64,000 nt of DNA. It comes from Pseudomonas sp. S35 (GTDB lineage: Bacteria; Pseudomonadota; Gammaproteobacteria; Pseudomonadales; Pseudomonadaceae). The position numbers were made by a program, and so were the translations under genes. Positions 24,841 to 33,801 of the stretch are shown here, one piece after another. The notes beneath the pieces are model-generated. The model was given only the letters and a program-made list of their open reading frames with translations, was not told the origin of the DNA and made no database searches. Positions within the stretch are counted from its first letter, which is position 1, and each line of letters opens with the position of its first letter. The stretch lies in contig NZ_CP019431.1 of NCBI RefSeq assembly GCF_009866765.1, forward strand, positions 2,914,001-2,978,000, given 5' to 3'.

Positions 24841-27800
24841 TTGACCTCCAGGGTGCTCAGGCCATTGCCTTGGCGCTTGACCTGGATCTGCACCGGGATG
24901 CGCTCATGCATTTCCTGCACGTGGGAAATCACCGCGACCTTGCGACCCTGGGCCTGCAAACCATCCAAGGCATCCATGGCCAATTGCAGCGACTCCGGGT
25001 CGAGGCTGCCAAAACCTTCGTCGATAAACAGCGACTCGATCTTCAAGGTGCTCGACGCCATCGACGCCAGGCCCAAGGCCAATGCCAACGACACCAGGAA
25101 CGTCTCACCGCCGGACAACGAATGCACCGAGCGCAGTTCGTCGCCCATCTCCGTGTCCATCACCAACAGGCCCAACATGCTGCCACCACGCTTGAGGCGG
25201 TAGCGGCGCACCAGTTGGCGCAATTGCACGTTGGCGTGATGCACCAGCAGGTCGAGGTTGTAGGCTTGGGCGATCTTGCGGAACGTGTCGCCGGTGGCCG
25301 AGCCGATCAGCGCATTCAGGCGTGCCCAGCGCTGGTATTCGGCATTCGCGTCGGCGATCTGTTGCGCCAGTGCCTGGTTGGCGTTCTGCCGGCGCTGGTC
25401 TTCAACTTGTTCGGCGCGCAGCTCGGCACAGCGCTGTTCACTGGCGACGAATTGGCCCTGCACATCGGCCAGGGCGCTGGCCAGTTGCTCGGCATCGAGA
25501 TTGCCGTTGTGCTGGGCCTGATGATCGAGCAAGCGTTGCTCACGCTCCTGTAGCAGTACCCTGGCTTGTTCGAGGGCCTTCTCGTTGTGTTGCAAACGCG
25601 CACGCAACTCTGTGATGTGCAGTTCATCGACGCTCAACAGTTCATCGAGGCCGCCGTCATCCAATTCCGGGTGGCGAGCGCGCCATTCGCTGATCTTGCC
25701 TGCTACATCGGCTTCTTCGTGTTCGAGTGTCTGCAAGCTGTCTTGCTGGGCCTTGAGTTCAGCCGCGATCTGTACGCGTTGGGTGTTGACGTCTTGCAGG
25801 GCCTGGACCGTGCCGGTTTCGGCGTGGCGCGCCTGCTCCACGGCGTGTTCCAGTTGCTGCTGCCACTGCTCGGCGCTGCTGTGCTCGCCAAGCAGTTGTG
25901 TGAGTTTTTGCTGCGCGGCCTGTTGCTGCTGCGCCAGTGCATTGAACTGCTGCTCGGCCGTTTGCGCCTGTTGCGCGCGGGTGTGCTGGCGGTCTTGTTC
26001 CTTGTCCAGGGTTTGCTGGCGTTGTTGCTGTTCGCCGAGCGCGTCCTTTTGCTGCTCGAGCTGCGCCAGGCGCTCGGCGATCTGCCGGTCAAGTTGCATG
26101 AACGTCGCCGTTGGCTCAAGGCGCAGGGCTTCAAGGGTGTCTGCCGGCAATACATTGCCGAGCGCGTTGAGTTCTTCAACGAGCCGTTGCCGGTCGCTGG
26201 CCAGTTCGCGTTGCTGGTTGCCGAGGTGCTGCGCGGCGTGCTGATGCGTGGTTTCGGCCTGGCGCAATTGCTGGGTCAGCCGCGCAGCATCTTGTTGCAG
26301 CGTGAGCAAGGCAGCTTGGCGTTGTTCATCCTGCGCGATGCGCTGGCTCAACTGTTCGTTCTGCCGAGCCAGCCAGGTGTCGCGTTTGTCGGCGTCCTGG
26401 CTCAGCAACTGTTCGGCATGCGGGTGCGCGTCGAGGCTCGGCTGCAGCGCCAGTTGCTGGGCGGCCAGCTTTTCCTGCTGTTGCAGCAGTTCCTTTTGCT
26501 GCACGATCACGCCGCTGACTTCGGCGCGCAACTCGGTGAGTTTCTCCTTGAGCTGGTCCACCACGTGCTGCGCGTTGGACTGCTCGTTGTCATCATGGCG
26601 GCCCAGGCTCTGCAACAACGCCTCAGGCTGATGATAAGGATGCTCGTTACTGCCGCAGACCGGGCAGGGCTGATCATCCTGCAATTGCGCGCGCAACTCT
26701 TCGACACTGGCGCTGCGCGCCACGCGCTGGCGCTCCAGCAATTCACGCGTGACCGTCAAGGTTTGCTCGGCGACGCCCAGTTCTGCCTTGGTTTTCACCC
26801 CGTCCTGGGTCAATTGCTCGCGCTGCTGCTGGGCGCCGAGTTGGCGTTGTTGCAGTTCGGCACTGCGCGTGTCGAGGTCCTGTTGGGTGGCCCACAGGCG
26901 CGACAGGTCTTCGATCCCGCGCAAATGCTTGCGGTTGTCTTGCAGCAGGGTAGCGAGGATGCCGATCTGTTCGGCGACGGCATCCGGTTCGGCGCCGGCT
27001 TCCTTGAACAACACTTCAAGCTGTTGCTGTTGCGTGGCGAGTGCGTCAGCGCTGGCAGTGGCCTGTTGTTCGAGGCTGGCCAGTTCGGCCTGCCCCTTGC
27101 TCACGCGGTTACCGATCAGCATCAGCTGTTGCAGGCGATCGCGGTAGGCATTCCAGGCGTCGCTCAATGGCGCCAATTGGATGCTGTGTTCCAGTTCGGC
27201 GGCGATACGCTGCAACTGGTCGGCGGCCTCGGCCTGCTTGTGCAGCAACCCTTGAATCGCGGCCTGGCCTTCGGTGCAGGCCAGTTGCGCGTTTTGCCGG
27301 GTCTCGGCGCCGAGGGCGGTGTCCTTGGCCAGGCGGGCGAGGCTGCTCTGTTCGTCGAAGGCCTGGCGCAACAACGGTGCGTTGTCCGTCTGGCGCAATT
27401 GCGCTTCGCTCAAGGCCACTTTGGCGGCCTCAAGGGCCTGCTCCAGTTGCACCTGGCGTTCAGCCAGTTGGACATGTTGCTGCGTGTGTTCGGCTATTCG
27501 GGCCGCCAATGGCGTCAGCAGGGTCTGGAGTTCGGCCTTGCGCGCAAACTGGTGCCGTTGTGGTGCGAGCTGTTCCAGGCGGGCAAGGTTCACCCGGTCA
27601 CCGGCCAGCGCTTGCCAGTCTTTTTCGGCACTGTGCAACTGCTCGGTGACGGCGTGCTGCGCGTCCTGTAGTACCCGTAAATCCTTGAGCCAGGCGTGTT
27701 GTTGTTCCAGTTGCTTGAGCTGCGCCTGCTCGGCCTTCAGTTGACGTTGTGCGGCGTTGAAACGTTCATCCAGTTCAGCCCGTGCTTCGGGCCCCATCGG

Positions 27801-28478
27801 CGTGACGCCGGTGGCCTGGTCCTGCAGCAGCTTGAGCGCTTCACGCGCTTCTTTGGTTTTATCGTAGGCACGGCGGCCGAGGCGGGTGTACAGCGCGGTA
27901 TCGGTGAGTTTTTCCAGCAGTTCGCTGCGGTCGTTATCGTCCGCCTTGAGGAACGCGCTGAATTCGCTCTGGGCCAGTAGCACGGCACGGGTGAACTGTT
28001 CGAAGTTCAGGCCCAGCGCGGCTTCAAGCTGGGTCTTGTATTCGCCTTTCTGGCTGGCGAGCAATTGGTTTTGATCGATATCGCGCAGGCTCTGGCGGCT
28101 GGCCTGCAACTTGCCGCCGGCTTTCTCGCGGGCACGGTTGGCTTCCCAGCGTGCTCGATAGCGACGGCCGTCGACGCCAATGAAGTCAACTTCGGCATAG
28201 CCTTCACCGGTGCCACGACGCAGCAGGGTACGCGGGTCGCCGGTGGCAATTTCACCCTCGGCGTCCGGCACCCGGGCGTCACGGCCGGTGTTGTTCAAGC
28301 GTGGAACAGAACCGAACAGCGCCAGGCACAAGGCATCGAGCAAGGTACTTTTACCTGCGCCGGTCGGGCCGGTGATCGCGAACAGCCCGGCGCTGGCCAG
28401 GGGCTCGGCGGTAAAGTCGATTTCGAACGGGCCGGCCAGGGAGGCGAGGTTTTTCAGGCGAATGGCGAGGATCTTCAT
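24837..28478 (-). CDS. sbcC: SbcC, ATPase subunit of the SbcCD nuclease (Rad50-like)
   Basis: 1213-residue SMC/Rad50-type ATPase that works with SbcD to cut DNA hairpins and protein-blocked ends. Walker A GPTGAGKSTLLDALCLALFG is near residues 38-57. Two very long Gln/Leu-rich coiled coils flank the zinc hook CPVCGSNEHP (Cys605 and Cys608). The signature LSGGETFLVSLALALG and Walker B ESLFIDEGFGSLDPESL are near the C-terminus. It overlaps the sbcD stop by 4 bases. Longer than E. coli SbcC (1048), as is usual for Pseudomonas. A large antisense open frame across the coiled coil is a codon-bias artefact. Confidence 0.97.
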   Translation of the reverse strand: MKILAIRLKNLASLAGPFEIDFTAEPLASAGLFAITGPTGAGKSTLLDALCLALFGSVPRLNNTGRDARVPDAEGEIATGDPRTLLRRGTGEGYAEVDFIGVDGRRYRARWEANRAREKAGGKLQASRQSLRDIDQNQLLASQKGEYKTQLEAALGLNFEQFTRAVLLAQSEFSAFLKADDNDRSELLEKLTDTALYTRLGRRAYDKTKEAREALKLLQDQATGVTPMGPEARAELDERFNAAQRQLKAEQAQLKQLEQQHAWLKDLRVLQDAQHAVTEQLHSAEKDWQALAGDRVNLARLEQLAPQRHQFARKAELQTLLTPLAARIAEHTQQHVQLAERQVQLEQALEAAKVALSEAQLRQTDNAPLLRQAFDEQSSLARLAKDTALGAETRQNAQLACTEGQAAIQGLLHKQAEAADQLQRIAAELEHSIQLAPLSDAWNAYRDRLQQLMLIGNRVSKGQAELASLEQQATASADALATQQQQLEVLFKEAGAEPDAVAEQIGILATLLQDNRKHLRGIEDLSRLWATQQDLDTRSAELQQRQLGAQQQREQLTQDGVKTKAELGVAEQTLTVTRELLERQRVARSASVEELRAQLQDDQPCPVCGSNEHPYHQPEALLQSLGRHDDNEQSNAQHVVDQLKEKLTELRAEVSGVIVQQKELLQQQEKLAAQQLALQPSLDAHPHAEQLLSQDADKRDTWLARQNEQLSQRIAQDEQRQAALLTLQQDAARLTQQLRQAETTHQHAAQHLGNQQRELASDRQRLVEELNALGNVLPADTLEALRLEPTATFMQLDRQIAERLAQLEQQKDALGEQQQRQQTLDKEQDRQHTRAQQAQTAEQQFNALAQQQQAAQQKLTQLLGEHSSAEQWQQQLEHAVEQARHAETGTVQALQDVNTQRVQIAAELKAQQDSLQTLEHEEADVAGKISEWRARHPELDDGGLDELLSVDELHITELRARLQHNEKALEQARVLLQEREQRLLDHQAQHNGNLDAEQLASALADVQGQFVASEQRCAELRAEQVEDQRRQNANQALAQQIADANAEYQRWARLNALIGSATGDTFRKIAQAYNLDLLVHHANVQLRQLVRRYRLKRGGSMLGLLVMDTEMGDELRSVHSLSGGETFLVSLALALGLASMASSTLKIESLFIDEGFGSLDPESLQLAMDALDGLQAQGRKVAVISHVQEMHERIPVQIQVKRQGNGLSTLEVK

Positions 28479-29716
28479 GGCTGTTCACCCTCCTGTTGCA
28501 CTTCCTGGAGCAGCACGGCGAAATCCTTCAAGGTCTGTTCATCCACTTCACTGCCATAGCTGTCCTGCCAGGCGCGGCTGAACAGCTCTTGCGGCGAGAG
28601 TTGATCGAGTTCGATAAAACGCTCTTCGTCATGGGTATCACTGCCACGTTTACCCGCGTACTCGGCGGCGATACGCACCAAGCGCACGGCCTTGCCTTGT
28701 AGGGCGGTTTCGATCTGCTGGCGCAGGTCGGGCTGGGGTTCGTCCAGAAGTACGCGCACTTCCAGCCAGGGATGGCGTTGGGTTTCGGCGAGCAGGTCGA
28801 TATCGGGCAGCTCTGCCAGCTGTTTAAGAATATCCGCCAGCGGCGCGGCTTCCAGGCGTTGCAGGTCGACCGAGCGGGGAATCAGCAGCGGTTCGACGCT
28901 CACCAGGCATTGGCCCTGGAACGTCACATCGAGAATCTGGTGCTTGTAGCCGATTTCGGAAAACGACAGTGGAATCGGTGAGCCGCTGTAGCGAATGCGC
29001 TCTTCGCCATTGACCTTTTGCGGCTTGTGCAAATGGCCGAGGGCCACATAGCCCACACTCTTGTCGAACAGTGTGGCCGGCAGCGCCTCGGCGTTGCCGA
29101 TGATCAGGCTGCGCTCGGAGTCTTCCGACACCGAACCACCGGCCATGTGCGCATGGCTGATGGCAATCAGCGCCTGGCCTTTTTTGCGTTTGGCGTTGGC
29201 GGCGGCGATCAGCCATTCATGTACCTGGCCGATACCGCGCAGGTAATCGTCACCGAGGTGGGCGCCGGTGACTTCCGCTGGCCGCAGGAAGGGCAGGGCC
29301 AGGCACCAGGCGGCGATCTTGCCTTTGGCATCCGGCAGCGGGATCAGCAGGCGTTCGGCATCCAACTGCCCGTCATCCAGCCACAGCACGCGGCCGAGGG
29401 CATGGGTGCGCAGGCGCCGCATCAACGGCGCGGGCAGTTCGATGCGCGAGCCGGAATCGTGGTTGCCGGCGATCATTACGATGGTCAGCGTCGGGTTTTG
29501 TTCGTGGGCGCTGATGATGAAATCGTACAGCCGCTCCTGGGCCTTGAGCGGCGGGTTGACCGTGTCGAAGATATCGCCGGCGATCAAGAGCACGTCAGGC
29601 TGCTGCGTGGCGATCTGGCGCAACAGCCACTCAAGGAAGCAGGCGTGTTCGAAGTCGCGTTCCTGGCCGTGCAGGTTTTGGCCAAGGTGCCAGTCGGAGG
29701 TGTGGAACAGACGCAA
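28475..29716 (-). CDS. sbcD: SbcD, nuclease subunit of SbcCD (Mre11-like)
   Basis: 413-residue calcineurin-like metallophosphoesterase, an Mn-dependent exo/endonuclease. Metal-binding motifs in order: HTSDWHLGQNLHGQ (residues 5-18), AGDIFDTVNPP near 47, GNHDSGSRIELP near 84, ISHAHMAGG near 186, and GHLHKPQ near 226. The C-terminal capping region is that of SbcD. First gene of the sbcD-sbcC-GST operon. No obvious ribosome site within 10 bases of ATG 29716, but the N-terminus fits the family exactly. Confidence 0.96.
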   Translation of the reverse strand: MRLFHTSDWHLGQNLHGQERDFEHACFLEWLLRQIATQQPDVLLIAGDIFDTVNPPLKAQERLYDFIISAHEQNPTLTIVMIAGNHDSGSRIELPAPLMRRLRTHALGRVLWLDDGQLDAERLLIPLPDAKGKIAAWCLALPFLRPAEVTGAHLGDDYLRGIGQVHEWLIAAANAKRKKGQALIAISHAHMAGGSVSEDSERSLIIGNAEALPATLFDKSVGYVALGHLHKPQKVNGEERIRYSGSPIPLSFSEIGYKHQILDVTFQGQCLVSVEPLLIPRSVDLQRLEAAPLADILKQLAELPDIDLLAETQRHPWLEVRVLLDEPQPDLRQQIETALQGKAVRLVRIAAEYAGKRGSDTHDEERFIELDQLSPQELFSRAWQDSYGSEVDEQTLKDFAVLLQEVQQEGEQP

Positions 29717-29906
29717 GGCGAACTCCGTGGAGGAAGAGAGGATGAATGGCCGCCGAAACTAAAGAGTGGCGATAAAAGCAGGAGAGTTTACCTGTAAATA
29801 CCGCGTTACCAATCGCGCTTGGAACTGACGGCTGAAAGGATGCACTTAAAACAGGTGTCCGTCTGAAGGCGGGGCCCCTATGAACTGTATGAAGGATGTG
29901 CTGCAT

Positions 29907-30134
29907 ATGAGTGTAAATTTCCCCGGTGGCAGTCACTTTCCTTACTCGAACATCATACCTGTCACGGCTGAAAAGAGGCCGCAAACAAAAACTGAGCCAC
30001 AGGCAACACCAGAGCAGTCCAGGCGCTGGCTTGAAGATATGGTCTCGGAAAAGGGCGATTCAAAAATCGCGAATGCGGGAGGTCATAACGCGCTTTCGAT
30101 GCTCAAATGGATGACCTCGTTGCAAGGCAAATAA
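29907..30134 (+). CDS. Small orphan protein of unknown function (75 aa)
   Basis: Open frame with a start at 29907 (MSVNFPGGSHF) after AAGGA at 29892-29896 (10-base gap); ATG 29880 in the same frame is an alternative. No signal peptide or membrane segment; the middle is polar and Pro/Thr/Glu-rich, and the C-terminus is helical (NALSMLKWMTSLQG). Base composition is less GC-rich than the neighbours. A strong hairpin begins 2 bases after the stop, which supports a real transcription unit. Unknown family. Confidence 0.5.
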   Translation: MSVNFPGGSHFPYSNIIPVTAEKRPQTKTEPQATPEQSRRWLEDMVSEKGDSKIANAGGHNALSMLKWMTSLQGK

Positions 30135-30135
30135 G

Positions 30136-30165
30136 GCCTATGCCGGTGCGCTCACCGGCATAGGC
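30136..30165. terminator. Strong hairpin after the 75-aa gene
   Basis: 13-bp perfect stem (GCCTATGCCGGTG and its complement) with a CGCT loop, immediately after the stop codon. No T-tract follows. Confidence 0.6.
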
Positions 30166-30224
30166 AAGGTTCAAGTCCTGCGCATCGGAATGCGAACTTG
30201 CGGCCCCAGACGAAGCGGTTCCAG

Positions 30225-30250
30225 TGTGGTAGGGGCAAGCCCCTGCCACA
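30225..30250. repeat. Single REP palindrome
   Basis: TGTGGTAGGGGC AA GCCCCTGCCACA: a REP variant with one mismatched pair, located between the 75-aa gene and the convergent batD. Confidence 0.75.
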
Positions 30251-30276
30251 GGGTTATGCGATGTCAGTGTGTTTTT

Positions 30277-30411
30277 GATCGTTCCCACGCTCCGCGTGGT
30301 AACGCATCCCGTGACGCTACGCGTCACCGTTGCACAGCAATTGAGCCCTGCCTGTGCAGCTTGGACGCGGAGTATCCAGCGCGGTATTCCCCCGCAGAGC
30401 GTGGTAACGAT
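30277..30411. repeat. Composite inverted-repeat element, 135 bp
   Basis: The ends are imperfect inverted repeats (ATCGTTCCCACGC at the left; GCGTGGTAACGAT at the right). Internal short palindromes (CACGCTCCGCGTG, GTGACGCTACGCGTCAC) make a multi-stem structure. The GATCGTTCCCACGC core is a familiar interspersed repeat of P. fluorescens genomes and differs from the REP type. It ends 14 bases before the batD stop codon. Confidence 0.6.
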
Positions 30412-30424
30412 TACGCTGCGGGGG

Positions 30425-32065
30425 TTACTTGGGATAAAGCGGCGGCAAGCTGGTGGTGTCCGTCGCCGGGTCTTGCTCGCGCTCGGCCATCGGGATGGCT
30501 TTGACTGCGCGCCACAGCTCTTCACCCAGCCAGTATTGACCGCTCTCGCTGTACAGCGCGCCATTGAGCCCATCCAACGCATCCGACAACGGCACAAACC
30601 GCGCCGCCATGTCCGCCAGGGTTTCCGGTTGTTGGCGGGCCCAGGCATCCAGCGCCTGGCGCGTGGCCTGGGGGTCGTTGGCCTGGGTGGCGCGCTTGAG
30701 GTCGTCGAGCAAGGTGCGTGGGCTTGGGCCGGTTTGTGCTGCGCGCAGTACCGCCGGTTGCCAGCGCGCACGCCACCACAGGCCGAAGCCCAGCAGGGTA
30801 GTGCAGGCCAAGACCAGTGTGCTCAGTTGCCATAACCACAGGCGGGTGTCGTCCGGCGCTGTGATGATGGTCGGCGTGGCGGGGGTGTCCACCACCAGGC
30901 TCGGGTTGATTGCGGCTTGCAGGGTGCGGGCCGGCAGACTGGTGCGCTCCAGGTGGTCTTCATGGGTGTTCCACCACACCACGTCCACGGCCGGTATTTC
31001 CAAAGGGCCGACGCGATTGGGCACCAGCGCCTCGCGGTCTTCACGGCTGCCGACGAGCCCGCGGTCACTGGTTTGGTTGCCGAGCACCGGTTGGTCCGGG
31101 TAACGGCGCAAACCACTGATGTCGGTGCTCGGCAGGGCCGGCAGTTGCGCGCTGGAGAGGCCTTCGGCCTTGATCGTGAGGCTGCGGGTCAGGGAGTCGC
31201 CGACCTGCACATGTTCCGGTTCCGGGTTCCAGCTTTCGGTCAGGGTCAGGCTGCGCGCGGGCAGCCAAGGCGTATCGGCCGGATACAGCGCAGGCTTGGG
31301 CTTGACCTCCAACGCCAGGGGCGCCGAACTGACGTGGATCAGCTTGCCGGGCTTGGTGCCTTGCAGGGTGTTTTCCTGGGGCGGGCGCGATTCCACCAGC
31401 GTGGCGCTGAAGGTCTGTGCGGGAATCTCCAGGGCGCCACTGTGCTGCGGGTAGATCGCGTAGCGGGTTTCGATTACGCCATGGCGGATGCTGTTGATGA
31501 CTTTTTCGTAGGTGCGTGACTCGCCCAACTGCTCCACGCGAGCATCGATGATCTGCAACGGTGTAAGGCTACTGTCGTCATACAGCGACACCGAGTGATA
31601 CACGCGCACGGTCAACAGTGCCTGGGCCTGCACGTAGACGCTGGGCTGGTCGAGGCTCGCTTCGACAAACACCGGTGCCAGTTCGGCGTTAGTGCTCTGG
31701 CTGGTGGTTTCCACGACTTGCAGGCTGATGGGCTGGGTCTGGTGTTCGCCCACTTGCAAGGGCGGGATCACCACCGTGCCGTTTTGCTTGGGCAGCAGGG
31801 TGATGATCCAGCGCGTGGTGGCGTGGTTGTCGTCGCCCAGGGTGGTGAGTTGGTTGAGCTGGCGCGTGCCGCTGACTTCAAACTGCGCATCCAGAGGCGA
31901 CAGGTCGGGCTTGCCGAACTGAGTGACGTCGCTGGACTCCACCGTCAGTTCCACCGTTTCGCCTGAATTGAGGCGGCTACGGTCGACGCTGGCGACCAGG
32001 TTCGCCGCCTGGGCGTGGCCTGCCGACAACGCGAGCAGAAGCAGTAGGGGAGTGCGGCGGCTCAT
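30425..32065 (-). CDS. batD: BatD-like membrane protein
   Basis: 546 residues: signal peptide (MSRRTPLLLLLALSAGHAQA), a long periplasmic part of repeated beta-sandwich domains (Bat/oxygen-tolerance family), one transmembrane helix near residues 415-437 (LWQLSTLVLACTTLLGFGLWW), and a cytoplasmic helical tail. The start overlaps the stop of the upstream VWA-TPR gene by 4 bases. Last gene of the moxR operon. Bat proteins are linked to aerotolerance and envelope stress in Bacteroides and Francisella; the biochemical role is unknown. Confidence 0.88.
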   Translation of the reverse strand: MSRRTPLLLLLALSAGHAQAANLVASVDRSRLNSGETVELTVESSDVTQFGKPDLSPLDAQFEVSGTRQLNQLTTLGDDNHATTRWIITLLPKQNGTVVIPPLQVGEHQTQPISLQVVETTSQSTNAELAPVFVEASLDQPSVYVQAQALLTVRVYHSVSLYDDSSLTPLQIIDARVEQLGESRTYEKVINSIRHGVIETRYAIYPQHSGALEIPAQTFSATLVESRPPQENTLQGTKPGKLIHVSSAPLALEVKPKPALYPADTPWLPARSLTLTESWNPEPEHVQVGDSLTRSLTIKAEGLSSAQLPALPSTDISGLRRYPDQPVLGNQTSDRGLVGSREDREALVPNRVGPLEIPAVDVVWWNTHEDHLERTSLPARTLQAAINPSLVVDTPATPTIITAPDDTRLWLWQLSTLVLACTTLLGFGLWWRARWQPAVLRAAQTGPSPRTLLDDLKRATQANDPQATRQALDAWARQQPETLADMAARFVPLSDALDGLNGALYSESGQYWLGEELWRAVKAIPMAEREQDPATDTTSLPPLYPK

Positions 32066-33801
32066 CGAGTCTTGTCCTGATGCTGTTGCTGTTCGTACCA
32101 GAATTTACGTCGCAGCAGTTCGCCGGGATTGTCCGGGATCTCCTGCAGCCATTGTTCCAGGGCCTGGCGATGTTCACCGTCAAGGCTGGCGTCCGTGGGG
32201 CGCAGCGGCGGGGTGGTCGTGTGCTCATCCTCAAGTTCGCTGCCCGGCACTTCGGTGCCGCCGGCCTGGGGTGTGGCGCCGGTCTGGGTGTCGCCCGTAC
32301 CTGCTTCACCCTGGCCTTGGGATGACTGCTCGCCACCTGTCGCGTTTTGCCCACTGGCGCCCGGTTGCGCAGTTTGGCCGGGTTGGGTGGTTTCGTCATC
32401 TTCGTTTTTGGCCGGTTCTTCAGGCTGGGGCCGCGCCTGTTCCTGCATCAGGGTTTCGACCAGGGCCTTGTTTTTCAGGGCCGGTTGCAGGTCGGGCTGG
32501 GCTTCCAGGGCCTGTTCGTAGGCATCGATGGCGGCTTCCAGCTCGCCCGCCCTGGCCAGGGCATTTGCGCGATTGTAGTGGGAGTAGGCGTCGTTGCCTT
32601 CGGCAAACCGCTTGATGGCCTCGGCATAGTTGCCAGCCTCATACAGCGCGACACCCTGCCATTGCGCATCCTGGAAATGCTCGGCGGCCTCGGCCGGGCG
32701 TTTTTTCTTGAGTAAGTATTGACCTTGCTGGTCGGGGCGCAGCCACAAATCCCGGAACTCAAAGGCATAGCTGGGCTGTGGCGTGGCCATCAGCAGCAAC
32801 GGCAGGCAGAACAACCAACCACGGCGCCCGGCGCAGGCCGCCAGCAACAACAGCGGAAGCAGCAGCCAATAACCTTGGTCGGCCCAGGTGTCCAGGTGCA
32901 GCAGCTCGCCGTCGTTACGCAGGGCTTGCGGTGGGTCGAGCACACCGAGCTGGCGCAGGTCCTTGTCGTCCAGGCGCGCCGCACGGTAACGGCCGCCCAT
33001 CTCGCTGGCGAAGGCTTTCAGCGTGGGGCTGTCGAGACGCGGGACGAGGATCGCGCCTTGTTCGTCCTTGAGGAACTCGCCGCTTTCCTGAGTGACGGGT
33101 GTGCCTTCACGGCTGCCGATGCCCAGGATCGACAGGGGCGGCGCCTGGTTGCTTTGCAGCAGCAGGCGGATGCCCTGGCGTTCTTGTTTGGACAGCGATG
33201 AGCCGATCAGCAGCAGGCGGCCTTGGCCAAGGCCGCCTTGGTTGAGCAAGCCCAGGGCTTTCTCCACGGCCAGATCGGCGCGGTGGCCGGGCTCGGGCAT
33301 GAGCGAGGGGCGCAGGGCGTCCAGCAGGTTGCGGCTGGTGGCCAGGTCGTCCGACAGCGGCACCAGGGTGTGGGCGCTACCGGCGTACACGACGATGGCG
33401 GTTTGCGCATCGGTGCGCGCCTGCAACAAGTCATACAGCTTGCGTCGCGCCTGTTCCAAGCGGTTGGGCGGGCTGTCGGTGGCGAGCATTTGCGGCGTCA
33501 GTTCGAGCAGAACCACCAACGGGTCGGACGGCTTCTGGCTGGCTTGTTCCACCCGTTGCCAACTGGGGCCGAGCAATGCCAGCACCGCCAGCAACCAGGC
33601 GATCCCGAGCACCACCCACGGTGACTTGCTCTCGCGGCCGTTGCCGCCGCTGAGCAGCACGGCATGGAAGGCGGGTGGCAGGATCATCTGCCAGCGCCCG
33701 GCGCGTTTTTGCCGGTGCCACAACTGCCACAGCAACCAGCCGAGCAGCGGTAGCAGCAACAGCCACCAGGGACGGAACCAGTGAGGCCACAGCTCGATCA
33801 T
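32062..33801 (-). CDS. BatB/BatC fusion: VWA domain plus TPR
   Basis: 579 residues. Two N-terminal membrane helices (about 10-28 and 60-80) are followed by a VWA domain (95-300), a membrane helix near 315, TPR repeats (about 360-460: HFQDAQWQGVALYEAGNYAEA), and a low-complexity acidic Gln/Gly/Thr tail. The metal-ion site that reads DxSxS in typical VWA domains is ELTPQ here (Glu100, Thr102, Gln104), so metal binding is probably altered. The start at 33801 (MIELWPHW) overlaps the batA stop in ATGA; the frame also reads further upstream, but that is antisense overlap with batA. Part of the moxR-bat operon. Confidence 0.88.
   Translation of the reverse strand: MIELWPHWFRPWWLLLLPLLGWLLWQLWHRQKRAGRWQMILPPAFHAVLLSGGNGRESKSPWVVLGIAWLLAVLALLGPSWQRVEQASQKPSDPLVVLLELTPQMLATDSPPNRLEQARRKLYDLLQARTDAQTAIVVYAGSAHTLVPLSDDLATSRNLLDALRPSLMPEPGHRADLAVEKALGLLNQGGLGQGRLLLIGSSLSKQERQGIRLLLQSNQAPPLSILGIGSREGTPVTQESGEFLKDEQGAILVPRLDSPTLKAFASEMGGRYRAARLDDKDLRQLGVLDPPQALRNDGELLHLDTWADQGYWLLLPLLLLAACAGRRGWLFCLPLLLMATPQPSYAFEFRDLWLRPDQQGQYLLKKKRPAEAAEHFQDAQWQGVALYEAGNYAEAIKRFAEGNDAYSHYNRANALARAGELEAAIDAYEQALEAQPDLQPALKNKALVETLMQEQARPQPEEPAKNEDDETTQPGQTAQPGASGQNATGGEQSSQGQGEAGTGDTQTGATPQAGGTEVPGSELEDEHTTTPPLRPTDASLDGEHRQALEQWLQEIPDNPGELLRRKFWYEQQQHQDKTR

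Noticed and set aside
25566..27671. Open frame of about 700 codons antisense to sbcC
   Set aside because: Leu/Gln-rich artefact of the antisense of the SbcC coiled coil; no start signal.
30277..30411. CRISPR-like short repeats
   Set aside because: Repeats are inverted palindromes, not regularly spaced direct repeats, and there are no cas genes.
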